In this document: positions 52,966 through 61,996 of the stretch, piece after piece
Position numbering within the stretch: the stretch's first letter is position 1
Layout of the letters: the number at the start of each line of letters is the position of its first letter
NCBI RefSeq assembly: GCF_017352215.1
Contig: NZ_CP071444.1
Span: 496,001-560,000 of the forward strand
Source: Alkalibacter rhizosphaerae
GTDB taxonomy: Bacteria > Bacillota > Clostridia > Eubacteriales > Alkalibacteraceae
Length of the DNA: 64,000 bases
Direction: 5' to 3'
Translations under genes and position numbers: made by a program
Notes under the pieces: model-generated
Databases searched by the model: none
Told to the model about the DNA's origin: nothing
Seen by the model: the letters and a program-made list of their open reading frames with translations, nothing else

Positions 52966-52996
52966 ACGCCCTGCAGAAGTTTGTTCTGCGGGACGT
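52966..52996 (-). terminator. Terminator of the APC permease gene
   Basis: Stem ACGTCCCGCAGAA / TTCTGCAGGGCGT (one or two non-Watson-Crick pairs), then TTTTTTATTT on the minus strand. It insulates the pst promoter from the permease gene upstream. Confidence 0.88.
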
Positions 52997-53011
52997 GTCC
53001 TTACATCCTTG

Positions 53012-54346
53012 TTACTGTTTTCGATAAAACAGCAGACCGGCAACCAAGACTAGAATGGAGATCAACAGATTCATTCCAATGCTTGGATTACTGGCACCAC
53101 CATACAGGATCACCATGGCCCCCATCAAGGCAAAAGTGGGGATCACAAATCGTTTGAACCACCCAAGATCGCGAAATCGTTTCATGTACCATATATAAAG
53201 AAACACATAGAGTCCGTAGACCATGACGATGGGGATCTCATCCAAAGCCACGAACCGACCCAATGCCCCGTTGAGACTGGCATGCCACAACAACAAATAG
53301 CCAAAGGAGATACATCCGGCCAACAGGGCAGCCGGTAAGGGCATGCGGATCGTAGGATGGATCCTGGACAGGTACCGGGGAACAGGGCCCTGGTTTCGAA
53401 CCGCCATGCTGTATGGCAGCCGTATGGTGGACAGGACCAGACCATTCAAAGTCCCCAGACAAGAGACCACCACAAACCCCAGCAGGATCGTCGCCGCCAA
53501 CGGGCCGAACAGGGTGTTGGACGCCAAGGAAACGGCTTGATCCCCCTGGCTGACGATCTGCTCCGTGGGCATCACTCCGGCGATCCCGAAAAAGTAGGCA
53601 ATGTATGTGATAAAAACAATGAATGCTCCCAGGGTCAAAGCCTTGGGCAAATTTTTTCGAGCATCTTTAATTTCCGAATTGATGGTAACGGCAATGATCC
53701 AACCTTCATAGGCAAAGGCGGTGGAAACAACGGCAGAAGCCAGGGTCCCCCTGGATCTGGAAAGTGTTTGGGTCGCGACCAGGATATTATCCATGGTGAT
53801 GCCTTCTTTCATTCCATAAATGGTACCAACCACACCGATCAACGCCAATGGTACCAATTTGACCACAGTGGTCCCCACTTGCAGGTTCCCCGCAAGTTTC
53901 GGTGCAAGGGCATTGAGAACATATGCCAAGAGCATGTATCCTGCTGCAAGGAGCCATGTGATCCCGGCGTTTTCCGGATTTTGTACACCAAAAAGGATCC
54001 CCGTATACATGGCGGATACCCAAGACAAAATGGCCGCCAGGGGTGAAAAGTACAAGATCCAGTTGAACCACCCTACCATATATCCCGCTTTGGGACCATA
54101 CGCTTCTTCCGTATAATCAATGATCCCGTTGGATCGTTCGATCCGTTGTGCAAATTCTGCAAAAACCAAGGATCCAAAGATCATGGAGAATGCACCGATC
54201 CCCCAGGCGATCAACGCCAATATAAGATTTCCATCGGTCATGGACAATACGTCGTCAGCCTTGAAAAAGACGCCGCTGCCAATGACCACACCTACCACCA
54301 TGGCTGTTGCAGTGAACAAGCCATATTTTTTCTCCAATGTATCCAA
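53012..54346 (-). CDS. APC-family amino acid permease
   Basis: A 444-residue permease with twelve helices of the amino acid-polyamine-organocation superfamily. The TTG at 54346 (LDTLEKKYGLFTATAMVVGVVIGSGVF) is preferred because GGAGGGG precedes it. A GTG at 54370 lies too close to a likely -10 TATAAT at 54377-54382. The substrate-site helix 1 motif is VVIGSGVFF. Helix 6 region TAFAYEGWIIAVTINSEIKDARKNLP (near 230) resembles LAT-type transporters that exchange large neutral amino acids. The substrate is not certain. Confidence 0.87.
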   Translation of the reverse strand: MDTLEKKYGLFTATAMVVGVVIGSGVFFKADDVLSMTDGNLILALIAWGIGAFSMIFGSLVFAEFAQRIERSNGIIDYTEEAYGPKAGYMVGWFNWILYFSPLAAILSWVSAMYTGILFGVQNPENAGITWLLAAGYMLLAYVLNALAPKLAGNLQVGTTVVKLVPLALIGVVGTIYGMKEGITMDNILVATQTLSRSRGTLASAVVSTAFAYEGWIIAVTINSEIKDARKNLPKALTLGAFIVFITYIAYFFGIAGVMPTEQIVSQGDQAVSLASNTLFGPLAATILLGFVVVSCLGTLNGLVLSTIRLPYSMAVRNQGPVPRYLSRIHPTIRMPLPAALLAGCISFGYLLLWHASLNGALGRFVALDEIPIVMVYGLYVFLYIWYMKRFRDLGWFKRFVIPTFALMGAMVILYGGASNPSIGMNLLISILVLVAGLLFYRKQ

Positions 54347-54411
54347 TCCATCCCCTCCAAGTCTTTCCACTTGGGTATTATACTATGAATCTGCCTTCTG
54401 CCATAGAAAAA

Positions 54412-54442
54412 AATCGGACACCTCCCAAGGAAACGTCCGATT
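54412..54442 (-). terminator. Terminator of the first GPH symporter
   Basis: Stem AATCGGAC / GTCCGATT with a 15-nt loop, then TTTTTTCTATGG on the minus strand, just after the symporter stop. Confidence 0.75.
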
Positions 54443-54457
54443 CCTGGTCTGAATTCT

Positions 54458-55876
54458 TTAAACTGCCTTTTTCATGGCATCGCCATTCTTGTTGGCATCG
54501 ATATCCGCCTGCATGTCTGCAACTTTCTCCCGGGTCAGTTTGTAGCCAAGGAACAAGATGATCGATGACAGCACCGCCGTGATCCCCGGAACCAGCATGT
54601 TGACCGTCAATACTGCTTGTTTGACGGCTTCCGTTGCCATGGCGGGATCCAACGCTGCATCAAATCCTGCCAGGGACAATACCAGCGGTATGACCGTACC
54701 TCTGGAAATGATGGCCGTTTTTAAGGAGATGTTCATCAACCCCATGACAAAGGGTGTCGCATTTTCCCCGGTTTTCCATTCACCATAGATAGATACATCT
54801 GCATACATTGCCACAAAGGATGCGCCGACTGCTCCCAGGAACAATCGAGCCAGGGTGGCGAAAATGAAGAACATGGGAACGCTCAGGGATACAAAGTTTC
54901 CAAAGATCAGAACGATCCCTGTCAACAACAAACAAATCATGGTGGTGACCCTGCTGGAAAGCTTTTGGATCAGGGTGGAACTCATGGCCGCTCCTATTAC
55001 ACCGGCGATGGAACTGATCAACAAGTACAAAGGCAGCAATGCCATGTTTTGTGCCACATAATTGAAGTAAAAGGCTGCAGATGCCGTAATGATGAAAAAT
55101 CCTACAAATCGGAAAAAGTCACCCAAAAGCAGTACCATGAGCGGTGGATTCTGATACAGGTTCTTCAACATCCCGCCAAATGTGACTCTGGCCTTCCCGG
55201 ATGTCAATGCCATTGCTGCCTCTTCTTCACCGGTGGGCTCGTAACCTTTTGTCAGTTTGAATACGACCATGTATCCCAAGAACATCAATGTAGCCATGAT
55301 TCCGGCTAACAAGGTGTATCCCAACGCCTCATTGTTCGTAACGTTGCCGATATAGATCGCAGTCGGTTGACCAATGTAGGAAAAGAATACGCCGGCCAAT
55401 GCGGTCCATGTAGCTCGTCTGGAAGAAAGCAATCCACGCTCTTCCGGATTGTTGGCCATTGCCGGGATCATGGAAACGTTTGCCACCCAGGCGATGTTCC
55501 AGACAATGTGGCTCAAGATGAAGCCGGCACACACGATGGCGGCAGCAATGATCTCACTGGAACTGATCCGGGTGTACTGCAGCATGTATAGCGGAATAAC
55601 AAGGGGCGGTGCGATCAGCATCCAAGATCGATTGCGACCCCATCGCATCGGCTTTGTTCCGGAAATGATGGCTCCGTAAAAAGGTGATAAAAGTGCATCC
55701 CCGATACTGGTGATGGATCCGATCAATGCCACCATAGGCAAAGAGAATTTTGCCACGTTGGTCAAGAAAAAGACGAAAAAGAATAATTCCACACTGGTCA
55801 TCAGGGAGAATCCCATGTCTCCCAGACCGTAAAACGTTTTGATGCCTTTGCTAAGCGGTTTTTTTGTAAAACCCAT
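54458..55876 (-). CDS. GPH-type MFS symporter, tandem copy A
   Basis: A 472-residue twelve-helix cation/glycoside-type symporter (MelB-like). The ATG at 55876 follows GGAGG. MelB-like features are the SIGDALLSPFYGAIISGTKPMRWGRNRSW loop (about residues 45-73) and the central cytoplasmic loop LTKGYEPTGEEEAAMALTSGKARVTFGGMLKNL. It is about 90 % identical by eye to copy B just upstream. The N-terminal 180 residues are nearly identical, while the C-terminal 60 residues diverge (MQADIDANKNGDAMKKAV tail). It has its own promoter. The substrate is unknown. The neighbouring URO-D-like genes suggest an unusual methylated or cyclic compound. Confidence 0.87.
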   Translation of the reverse strand: MGFTKKPLSKGIKTFYGLGDMGFSLMTSVELFFFVFFLTNVAKFSLPMVALIGSITSIGDALLSPFYGAIISGTKPMRWGRNRSWMLIAPPLVIPLYMLQYTRISSSEIIAAAIVCAGFILSHIVWNIAWVANVSMIPAMANNPEERGLLSSRRATWTALAGVFFSYIGQPTAIYIGNVTNNEALGYTLLAGIMATLMFLGYMVVFKLTKGYEPTGEEEAAMALTSGKARVTFGGMLKNLYQNPPLMVLLLGDFFRFVGFFIITASAAFYFNYVAQNMALLPLYLLISSIAGVIGAAMSSTLIQKLSSRVTTMICLLLTGIVLIFGNFVSLSVPMFFIFATLARLFLGAVGASFVAMYADVSIYGEWKTGENATPFVMGLMNISLKTAIISRGTVIPLVLSLAGFDAALDPAMATEAVKQAVLTVNMLVPGITAVLSSIILFLGYKLTREKVADMQADIDANKNGDAMKKAV

Positions 55877-55919
55877 AAATAAATCCTCCGTTTCTGTAGT
55901 TGATTTTGTCATGATTTAA

Positions 55920-55948
55920 ATTTAAACATATATAATATTAGTTGTCAA
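55920..55948 (-). promoter_or_regulatory. Promoter of GPH copy A
   Basis: On the minus strand, -35 TTGACA (55943-55948), 17-nt spacer containing TAATATTA, -10 TTAAAT (55920-55925). Confidence 0.8.
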
Positions 55949-56023
55949 CTGTTTCTCTACAAATTTATAATTCTGGTTGTTTTTGAAAAAAACTCAATTG
56001 TTTCAAAAACAAGACATAAAAAT

Positions 56024-56050
56024 AAGAACCATGATGGAATCATGGCTCTT
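56024..56050 (-). terminator. Terminator of GPH copy B
   Basis: A 12-bp stem AAGAGCCATGAT / ATCATGGTTCTT, followed by ATTTTTATG on the minus strand, between the two copies. Confidence 0.78.
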
Positions 56051-56074
56051 AGATCCAGATTTAAATGATCGAGC

Positions 56075-57484
56075 TTAGGCGTTGGCTTCCTGCTGCTTTC
56101 GGCTGTCGATCTCCGTTTGCAACTCGGCAACTCTTTCCCGAGTCAATTTGTAACCAACAAAGAGGATGATGGCGGATGCGATGGCGGTACCGCCGGGAAC
56201 CAGCATGTTGACGGTCAATACTGCTTGTTTGACGGCTTCCGTTGCCATGGTGGGATCCAAGGTTGCATCAAATCCTGCTAGAGACAATACCAGTGGAATG
56301 ACCGTACCTCTGGAAATGATGGCTGTTTTTAAAGACAGGTTCATCAAACCCATGACAAAAGGAGTTGCATTTTCTCCCGTTTTCCATTCTCCATAGATGG
56401 ATACGTCTGCATACATTGCCACAAAGGATGCTCCACAAGCTCCCAGGAACAATCGGGCCAACGTTGCAAAGACGAAGAACATTGTGACGTTCAGTGCCAG
56501 GAAATTTCCGATGATCAGGGAGATCCCTGCTGCCAACAGACAAACCATGGTGGTAACTCTGCTGGAAAGCTTTTGGATCAGGGTGGAACTCATGGCCGCT
56601 CCTATTACACCGGCGATGGAACTGATCAACAAGTATAACGGGAATAGTGTCATGTTTTGTGCAACATAGTTGAAGTAAAACGCTGCGGAAGCGGTGATGA
56701 TAAAGAATCCAACAAATCGGAAGAAGTCTCCCAACAACAAGCCGATCAGCGGAGGATTCTGGAACAAGTTTTTCAACATCCCGCCAAATGTGACTCTGGC
56801 CTTCCCGGATGTCAATGCCATGGCCGCCTCTTCTTCACCGGTGGGCTCGTAACCTTTTGTCAGCTTGAATACGACCATGTATCCCAAGAACATCATGGTA
56901 GCCATGATTCCGGCTAGCAAGGTGTAACCCAATGCTTCATTATTCGTTACTCGACCAATATAAAGTGCCGTCGGTTGACCAATGTAGGAAAAGAATACGC
57001 CGGCCATTGCGGTCCATGTAGCTCGTCTGGAAGAAAGCAATCCACGCTCTTCCGGATTGTTGGCCATTGCCGGGATCATGGAAACGTTTGCCACCCAGGC
57101 GATGTTCCAGACAATGTGGCTCAAGATGAAACCGGCACACACGATGGCGGCGGCAATGATCTCACTGGAGCTGATCCGAGTGTACTGCAGCATGTATAGT
57201 GGAATAACAAGGGGCGGTGCAATCAGCATCCAGGATCGGTTGCGACCCCATCGCATCGGCTTTGTTCCGGAAATGATGGCTCCGTAAAAGGGTGACAAAA
57301 GTGCATCCCCGATACTGGTGATGGATCCGATCAATGCCACCATAGGCAAAGAGAATTTTGCCACGTTGGTCAAGAAAAAGACGAAAAAGAATAATTCCAC
57401 ACTGGTCATCAGGGAGAATCCCATGTCTCCCAGACCATAAAACGTTTTGATGCCTTTGCTAAGCGGTTTTTTTGTGAAGCCCAT
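56075..57484 (-). CDS. GPH-type MFS symporter, tandem copy B
   Basis: A 469-residue twelve-helix symporter. The ATG at 57484 follows AAGGAGG. It opens with the same MGFTKKPLSKGIKTFYGLGDMGF as copy A and shares its loop motifs. Differences cluster in the second half: helix 7-10 regions (FPLYLL, CLLAAGISLIIGNFLALNVTM) and the C-tail (QTEIDSRKQQEANA). Each copy has a separate promoter of the same TTGACA/TTAAAT type and a separate terminator. The pair therefore looks like a recent duplication with independent expression rather than one operon. Confidence 0.87.
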   Translation of the reverse strand: MGFTKKPLSKGIKTFYGLGDMGFSLMTSVELFFFVFFLTNVAKFSLPMVALIGSITSIGDALLSPFYGAIISGTKPMRWGRNRSWMLIAPPLVIPLYMLQYTRISSSEIIAAAIVCAGFILSHIVWNIAWVANVSMIPAMANNPEERGLLSSRRATWTAMAGVFFSYIGQPTALYIGRVTNNEALGYTLLAGIMATMMFLGYMVVFKLTKGYEPTGEEEAAMALTSGKARVTFGGMLKNLFQNPPLIGLLLGDFFRFVGFFIITASAAFYFNYVAQNMTLFPLYLLISSIAGVIGAAMSSTLIQKLSSRVTTMVCLLAAGISLIIGNFLALNVTMFFVFATLARLFLGACGASFVAMYADVSIYGEWKTGENATPFVMGLMNLSLKTAIISRGTVIPLVLSLAGFDATLDPTMATEAVKQAVLTVNMLVPGGTAIASAIILFVGYKLTRERVAELQTEIDSRKQQEANA

Positions 57485-57564
57485 ACTACGTCCTCCTTCT
57501 TTTGGTTCTTCGTTCAAAGTCCCATTGCGGATATTCTTTAAACGATGTATAAGATTTTATAAAA

Positions 57565-57593
57565 ATTTAACCACAACCAATATTATATGTCAA
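57565..57593 (-). promoter_or_regulatory. Promoter of GPH copy B
   Basis: On the minus strand, -35 TTGACA (57588-57593), 17-nt spacer starting TATAATATTG, -10 TTAAAT (57565-57570). The rest of the gap 57485-57839 is AT-rich with a terminator at its far end. A 72-codon frame at 57603-57821 shows no family features or good start. Confidence 0.8.
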
Positions 57594-57798
57594 GAATATT
57601 TTTTAATATCTACCCGCAACTTTTATTTTAATTATTATAAATTTACAATATTTCATTTCATATATTGATATTATGAACCATCCCTTCCTATAAAAATCCA
57701 ATATTCTTACATCGATAAGGGTTTCCCGTTTTTCAATAAAACACGTATGATTTATACATTGTTTATAAAAGATGGTAATCATTTCTTTTTTTGTCACA

Positions 57799-57832
57799 AA
57801 AAAAGATGCCTGCTGTTGCAAGCATCTTTTTT
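57799..57832. terminator. Terminator after the small ORF
   Basis: Stem AAAAGATGC / GCATCTTTT with an inner TGC/GCA pair and T-runs on both strands. It ends the small-ORF/URO-D transcript on the minus strand. Confidence 0.85.
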
Positions 57833-57839
57833 GATAATA

Positions 57840-57983
57840 TTACAGGTGATAGGACAAAAATCGGTATACCGCCTTTTCGATGTCTTCCATGGTGTCTAGA
57901 AGATACACTTGATCGTCTTCCGACAAGTCATACCGTTCGATCAGCTCTTCCCTGCTAAGGACCAGTTTGTTGTTCTCGCTCAT
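57840..57983 (-). CDS. Small acidic protein, 47 residues, unknown
   Basis: A short frame coding for 47 residues: MSENNKLVLSREELIERY, then DLSEDDQVYLLDTMEDIEKA, then VYRFLSYHL. A strong purine site (AAAGGGGGGG) lies 6 nt before the ATG. The gene lies 15 nt after the URO-D-like gene stop and right before a terminator, so it is very likely the last gene of that transcript. It is acidic, predicted helical, without cysteines, signal or membrane segment. No family is recognised. It could be a small partner or regulator of the URO-D-like enzyme. Confidence 0.7.
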   Translation of the reverse strand: MSENNKLVLSREELIERYDLSEDDQVYLLDTMEDIEKAVYRFLSYHL

Positions 57984-57998
57984 GATCATTCCCCCCCT

Positions 57999-59144
57999 TT
58001 AATACTTTCCATATTCCTTGACGAACTCAACCAAGGCTTGAACATTATCCATGTTGGTATCGTTTTTCCGCAAAAACGGCTTTGTGATGGCAAAAATATA
58101 GTTTTCTCCCGGCGCCAGAATGTCCAACAATTCCTTGGCCTTGTCGATGCACTGCTCTTTTGTGCCGGTTTTCAACAACTCCGTTGGATATCCGTTGGCA
58201 AATATGTGTTTCTTGGATACCACAGCAGCAATTTTTTTCGGATCCGATGTTTCAAAGGCGATCTGGCATCGTCCCGGCAGGTCGTTTAGTGCTTCCAAAT
58301 GGGGCGTCCAGTTTTCTTCACAGTACATGTTGGCCTGGTATCCCCGCTCCTGGATCCCTTCAATAAGCCGTTGGAAAGTGGGCCAATAGAATTTTTCAAA
58401 ATCAGATGGTTTCATGAATGGCGCCATATGAAGAGGCAGCAGTATGGTCGGTACCGTTCCGGGAAATGGCTTGGGAAGCATTTCCACCTGCTTGAGTTCA
58501 TATTCCAAAATGGCTTCGCAGGCTTCCAGCACCCATTCGGGTTTTTTCCGAATGTCCAAAAGTACGTTGGAGAAACTGCGAATGTAATCGGCCAGAAAAT
58601 CGAATGGGGCCCATATGAGCAACCCAACGGAGACGGCTCCCGATCGCTGGTACTTTTCCATCAACCTTGGTACCTGGCCGGCGAATTGATTGGCCACCAC
58701 TTGTCGTGCGATATTGATGCGAACATGGCCGAATTCGGGATCATCTTCTAAAATGCCAAAGACTCTTGGTTGGATCTTTTTGACGATAAAGTCCAACGGG
58801 TTCTTTGAAAACTCCGGATACTCTTCCTGGGTCAACGGCGAAATGTTGGGATGTTGAAAAAAACCGTCGTTTCCGGGTACCATAAACTGGGCTTTGGTAT
58901 AACGGAAAACCGCAGATTCATTGTTGGGAATCGTAGGCAAATTGTCGGAGTCGATCAACTCTGCCATTTTTTCAGCTGCCTCCACACATTTTTCCGCACT
59001 ATAAAGTTCCCGTTTTAAGGAATAACCCATATACTCGATGGCATAGGTCAAATTTGCCATGATCTCAATGGGCACCCGCTTGGGACGCTTGCCTTCCCAA
59101 AGATCGAAGTAAAGTTGCTCCCTTTCCTGACGAAGTGTTGTCAT
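57999..59144 (-). CDS. URO-D-fold (uroporphyrinogen decarboxylase-like) protein 1
   Basis: A 381-residue protein of the uroporphyrinogen decarboxylase/MtaA methyltransferase superfamily. The ATG at 59144 follows AAGGGTGG. True HemE has an N-terminal FxRQAGRY-type motif, which is absent, so haem synthesis is unlikely. Corrinoid methyltransferases of this fold use an H-x-C...C zinc site. Here the equivalent strand reads ANMYCEENW, and a conserved C appears in GTKEQCIDKAKELLD (near 335). The same GTKxQCIDKAKEL motif is in the two related proteins at 62-64 kb. Catabolic or methyl-transfer function is inferred only from the fold. Confidence 0.75.
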   Translation of the reverse strand: MTTLRQEREQLYFDLWEGKRPKRVPIEIMANLTYAIEYMGYSLKRELYSAEKCVEAAEKMAELIDSDNLPTIPNNESAVFRYTKAQFMVPGNDGFFQHPNISPLTQEEYPEFSKNPLDFIVKKIQPRVFGILEDDPEFGHVRINIARQVVANQFAGQVPRLMEKYQRSGAVSVGLLIWAPFDFLADYIRSFSNVLLDIRKKPEWVLEACEAILEYELKQVEMLPKPFPGTVPTILLPLHMAPFMKPSDFEKFYWPTFQRLIEGIQERGYQANMYCEENWTPHLEALNDLPGRCQIAFETSDPKKIAAVVSKKHIFANGYPTELLKTGTKEQCIDKAKELLDILAPGENYIFAITKPFLRKNDTNMDNVQALVEFVKEYGKY

Positions 59145-59202
59145 CGTACCACCCTTTCTGATTTGTCCCTGATCGTATCTAGGAACATTTTTATTGTATT
59201 CA

Positions 59203-59231
59203 ATTGTATCATCATTCTTGTAATTGGACAA
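59203..59231 (-). promoter_or_regulatory. Promoter of URO-D-like gene 1
   Basis: On the minus strand, -35 TTGTCC (59226-59231), 17-nt spacer, -10 TACAAT (59203-59208). Confidence 0.72.
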
Positions 59232-59369
59232 TCATTTCCAAACTTCAATTTCCTTTAGAAATCGATTATACTGATAAAAGTAAGAAATGTTTGAATTTCT
59301 TAAGATTTTTGTTTGCGGTTTTGACGAAAGTCTGTTTTATAATGCGAAGTAGTGAAGGAGCGATGGAAA

Positions 59370-60077
59370 ATGAACGATGTGAAAATATTGGTGGTAGACG
59401 ACGACAAGGAGATCGCCGGGGCCCTGGAAAAACTTCTCCAACCGGAAGGCTATCATGTATACAAGGCAGCAAACGGCGCCGAAGCCCTTCAGATCCTGGA
59501 ATCGACGGACATCCAGCTGGTCCTCATGGACATCATGATGCCCAAGATGGACGGCCTGTCAGCCACCTTGAAGATCCGGGAAAAGAAAAACCTGCCCATC
59601 ATCGTTCTCTCTGCAAAATCCGAAGACAGCGACAAGGTGCTGGGATTGACCATGGGCGCCGACGACTATGTGACCAAACCATTTCAACCTTCGGAGCTGA
59701 TCGCAAGGGTACAAAGCCAGCTGCGACGCTATTTGAAGTTGGGGGATGTGGGAAACAACGGCATCTCTTCTATGCTGCAAACGGGAGGTCTGGCACTGGA
59801 TCCGGATGCCAAGGAATTTTATGTGGACGGCGTCAGCATCAAATTGACGCCAAAAGAATTTCAGATCATGGAGTTTTTGCTTCGACACCCGGGCATGGTC
59901 TTCTCCGCCGAGCGCATTTATGAAAACGTTTGGAACGAACCGGCCTATGCAGTGGAAAACACGGTCATGGTCCATATCCGTCGAATTCGCGAAAAGATCG
60001 AGATCGATCCGAAAGAACCAAAATATTTGAAAGTTGTATGGGGAGTTGGATATAAAATTGAAAAATATCATTCGTAA
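59370..60077 (+). CDS. OmpR/VanR-like response regulator
   Basis: A 235-residue regulator. The receiver domain (residues 1-120) has the acidic pair DDD (near 10-12), phosphoacceptor Asp in LVLMDIMMPKMDG (about 53), Ser/Thr in VLSAKS and Lys in YVTKPFQPSE. The winged-helix output domain (about 140-232) ends with VENTVMVHIRRIREKIE and VVWGVGYKIEK, as in VanR. The ATG at 59370 lies 9 nt after AAGGAG. A TATAAT at 59337-59342 has only a poor -35. It overlaps the kinase gene by 20 nt. Confidence 0.92.
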   Translation: MNDVKILVVDDDKEIAGALEKLLQPEGYHVYKAANGAEALQILESTDIQLVLMDIMMPKMDGLSATLKIREKKNLPIIVLSAKSEDSDKVLGLTMGADDYVTKPFQPSELIARVQSQLRRYLKLGDVGNNGISSMLQTGGLALDPDAKEFYVDGVSIKLTPKEFQIMEFLLRHPGMVFSAERIYENVWNEPAYAVENTVMVHIRRIREKIEIDPKEPKYLKVVWGVGYKIEKYHS

Positions 60078-61890
60078 CATTTGGCTGAAAGTATTAGTTT
60101 TTGTGCTGGCTGCAGGATTTTTGACTTTTTCCGTCCTTCAAGTCCAGACATGGCTTTATCTGGACCTGTCACCCCAGTTGTTGTGGACCCAAACCTATGA
60201 GGAAAGTCTCTTTGAAGAGGATCTGAACGAGACGCTATATTCATTAAGTTATTTCCTGGAAACCGGCGATGAGGACAGCATCCCTGCAGATGCAGAATTT
60301 GATTACCGTATCGAACGCGGAGAGCAGATCCTTACCAACATGGATACGGATGATCCTGCTTATTTCAAAGATCTTCCCAAGGGACACTATGAGCTGGAGG
60401 ACAACAGATGGGTTGCAAAGGGAAATGCCCTGGATGCAGTGGAGATCCACTATCCATCCATAACCAGCGACGCCGTCGTTTACGTCGGTTTCTCCGCCAA
60501 TTTCTTTAAAAACCAGGAGGCTGGCTTCCAATCCCAAAAGAGCCTTGCCATGGAACTTTTCCGCAACGCCGCCCTTGGACTTGGCGCCTTCCTTGTACTT
60601 TTGGTATTTCTCCTGACCGTAGCCGGCAAAAAACCGGATGGGGACGACATCCACCTATGCTTTTTTGATCGGATCTATTCGGACCTGCTCCTGATCCCCT
60701 TTGTTATCGTCGGTTTTTTCTGGCTGGCAGGAATGGACGCTCTTCAAACCTACGGGTACAGGGAACTGATCCTCTCTGCCAGGCAAAAATCTTACCTGAT
60801 TCTGGTGGGGGTCCTCACCTTCGCAGCCGCCCTAGCCTTTGGAACGCTCCTCTTGTCCTGGGTGCGAAAAGGAAAGAAGGGCAATTTGCTGAAACATTCG
60901 CTGATTTACCAGGTTTTTCATGGTTCATGGAGTTTTTTTACTAGTTTCCTGGACGGTCGCCGGTTTCAGCAGTTCCCCTTGACCAAATCCCTCTTCTATC
61001 GACAATGGATCTTTATCGGGGCGAGTTTTATGATGGTATTTTTGTTTTTGATTTTATTATCTACAGGACCCTCTCTCTTCTGGATCCCTATCGCAACGGA
61101 AGGGGTGTTGATCTACCTTTATGTAAAATACAACAACAAGACTTATGAAGCCATCAACCTGGGCTTCAACGAAAGCCTGGAAGAGCAGATGAAGGCGGAA
61201 CGGATGAAAGTGGCCCTGGTCACCAATGTGTCCCATGATTTGAAAACGCCATTAACTTCCATCATCAGTTATACGGACCTCTTGTCCAAAGAGGAAAACC
61301 TGTCGGAAAATGCAAAAGAATACATCCAGATCCTTTCGGAAAAATCCAACCGATTAAAAAAAATCGTGGCCGATCTGTTCGATCTGGCAAAAAGCACTAC
61401 AGGAAACATTCAAGTCAACCTGGAATCATTGGATTTGAAGACCTTGCTGCAACAGGCTGTTGCCGACATGGACGATGAGATCCGTTCCTCCCAGGCAACC
61501 CTGCGCACCAGCTTCCCGGAGGAGGGTGCACCCATCCTGTCCGACGGAAACAAGTTGTACCGGGTCATTCAAAACCTGATGGACAATGCTTTAAAGTACA
61601 GCATGCCCGGCACTCGAATCTTCTTGGACCTGACGACAAACCAAGATGAATCGATCGTTTCCCTGAAAAATACCGCCGGATACGAAATGGATTTTACAAA
61701 AGAGGAGATCCTCCAGCGCTTCAACCGGGGGGATTCTTCAAGAACAACGGAAGGCAGCGGCCTGGGCCTGTCCATCGCAGAAAGCTTCACCAAAGTCTGC
61801 GGCGGCGATTTCGATCTGGAGATCGATGGAGACCAGTTTAAGATCACGTTGCGTTTTCCAATAAGAAAAACGATTGATGGTTCATTGTAA
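60058..61890 (+). CDS. Sensor histidine kinase, VanS-like with multi-helix membrane domain
   Basis: A 610-residue kinase. The TTG at 60058 is my choice. TTG codons at 60034 and 60046 are alternatives. Layout: helix 1 (about 5-25), an extracytosolic region of about 120 residues, then five more helices (about 170-365). Next come the phosphoacceptor helix VTNVSHDLKTPLTSIISYTDLLSKE (near 400) and the ATPase domain with N-box QNLMDNALKYS and G-box GSGLGLSIAESF. Six helices rather than the two of VanS is unusual and resembles sensors detecting membrane-borne signals. The signal is unknown. Confidence 0.88.
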   Translation: MKNIIRNIWLKVLVFVLAAGFLTFSVLQVQTWLYLDLSPQLLWTQTYEESLFEEDLNETLYSLSYFLETGDEDSIPADAEFDYRIERGEQILTNMDTDDPAYFKDLPKGHYELEDNRWVAKGNALDAVEIHYPSITSDAVVYVGFSANFFKNQEAGFQSQKSLAMELFRNAALGLGAFLVLLVFLLTVAGKKPDGDDIHLCFFDRIYSDLLLIPFVIVGFFWLAGMDALQTYGYRELILSARQKSYLILVGVLTFAAALAFGTLLLSWVRKGKKGNLLKHSLIYQVFHGSWSFFTSFLDGRRFQQFPLTKSLFYRQWIFIGASFMMVFLFLILLSTGPSLFWIPIATEGVLIYLYVKYNNKTYEAINLGFNESLEEQMKAERMKVALVTNVSHDLKTPLTSIISYTDLLSKEENLSENAKEYIQILSEKSNRLKKIVADLFDLAKSTTGNIQVNLESLDLKTLLQQAVADMDDEIRSSQATLRTSFPEEGAPILSDGNKLYRVIQNLMDNALKYSMPGTRIFLDLTTNQDESIVSLKNTAGYEMDFTKEEILQRFNRGDSSRTTEGSGLGLSIAESFTKVCGGDFDLEIDGDQFKITLRFPIRKTIDGSL

Positions 61891-61904
61891 TCGACACATA
61901 CTCA

Positions 61905-61936
61905 AAAAGACTCGAAGAGAACTCTTCGAGTCTTTT
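61905..61936 (+). terminator. Terminator of the two-component operon
   Basis: A perfect 15-bp stem AAAAGACTCGAAGAG / CTCTTCGAGTCTTTT with a 2-nt centre, ending in TTTTGTGTTT. It can also act on the minus-strand URO-D gene 2 transcript. Confidence 0.9.
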
Positions 61937-61996
61937 GTGTTTGATGATTGAAAGATGTGTTCATGTTCGGTACTGTCAAGGTGGAATGGTCACTGC

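Noticed and set aside
57603-57821. 72-residue minus-strand frame
   Set aside because: Overlaps a promoter and terminator, no ribosome site, biased Ile/Lys/Phe composition from AT-rich DNA.
57999-59144. hemE (uroporphyrinogen decarboxylase) call
   Set aside because: N-terminal HemE active-site motif absent and no haem genes nearby.
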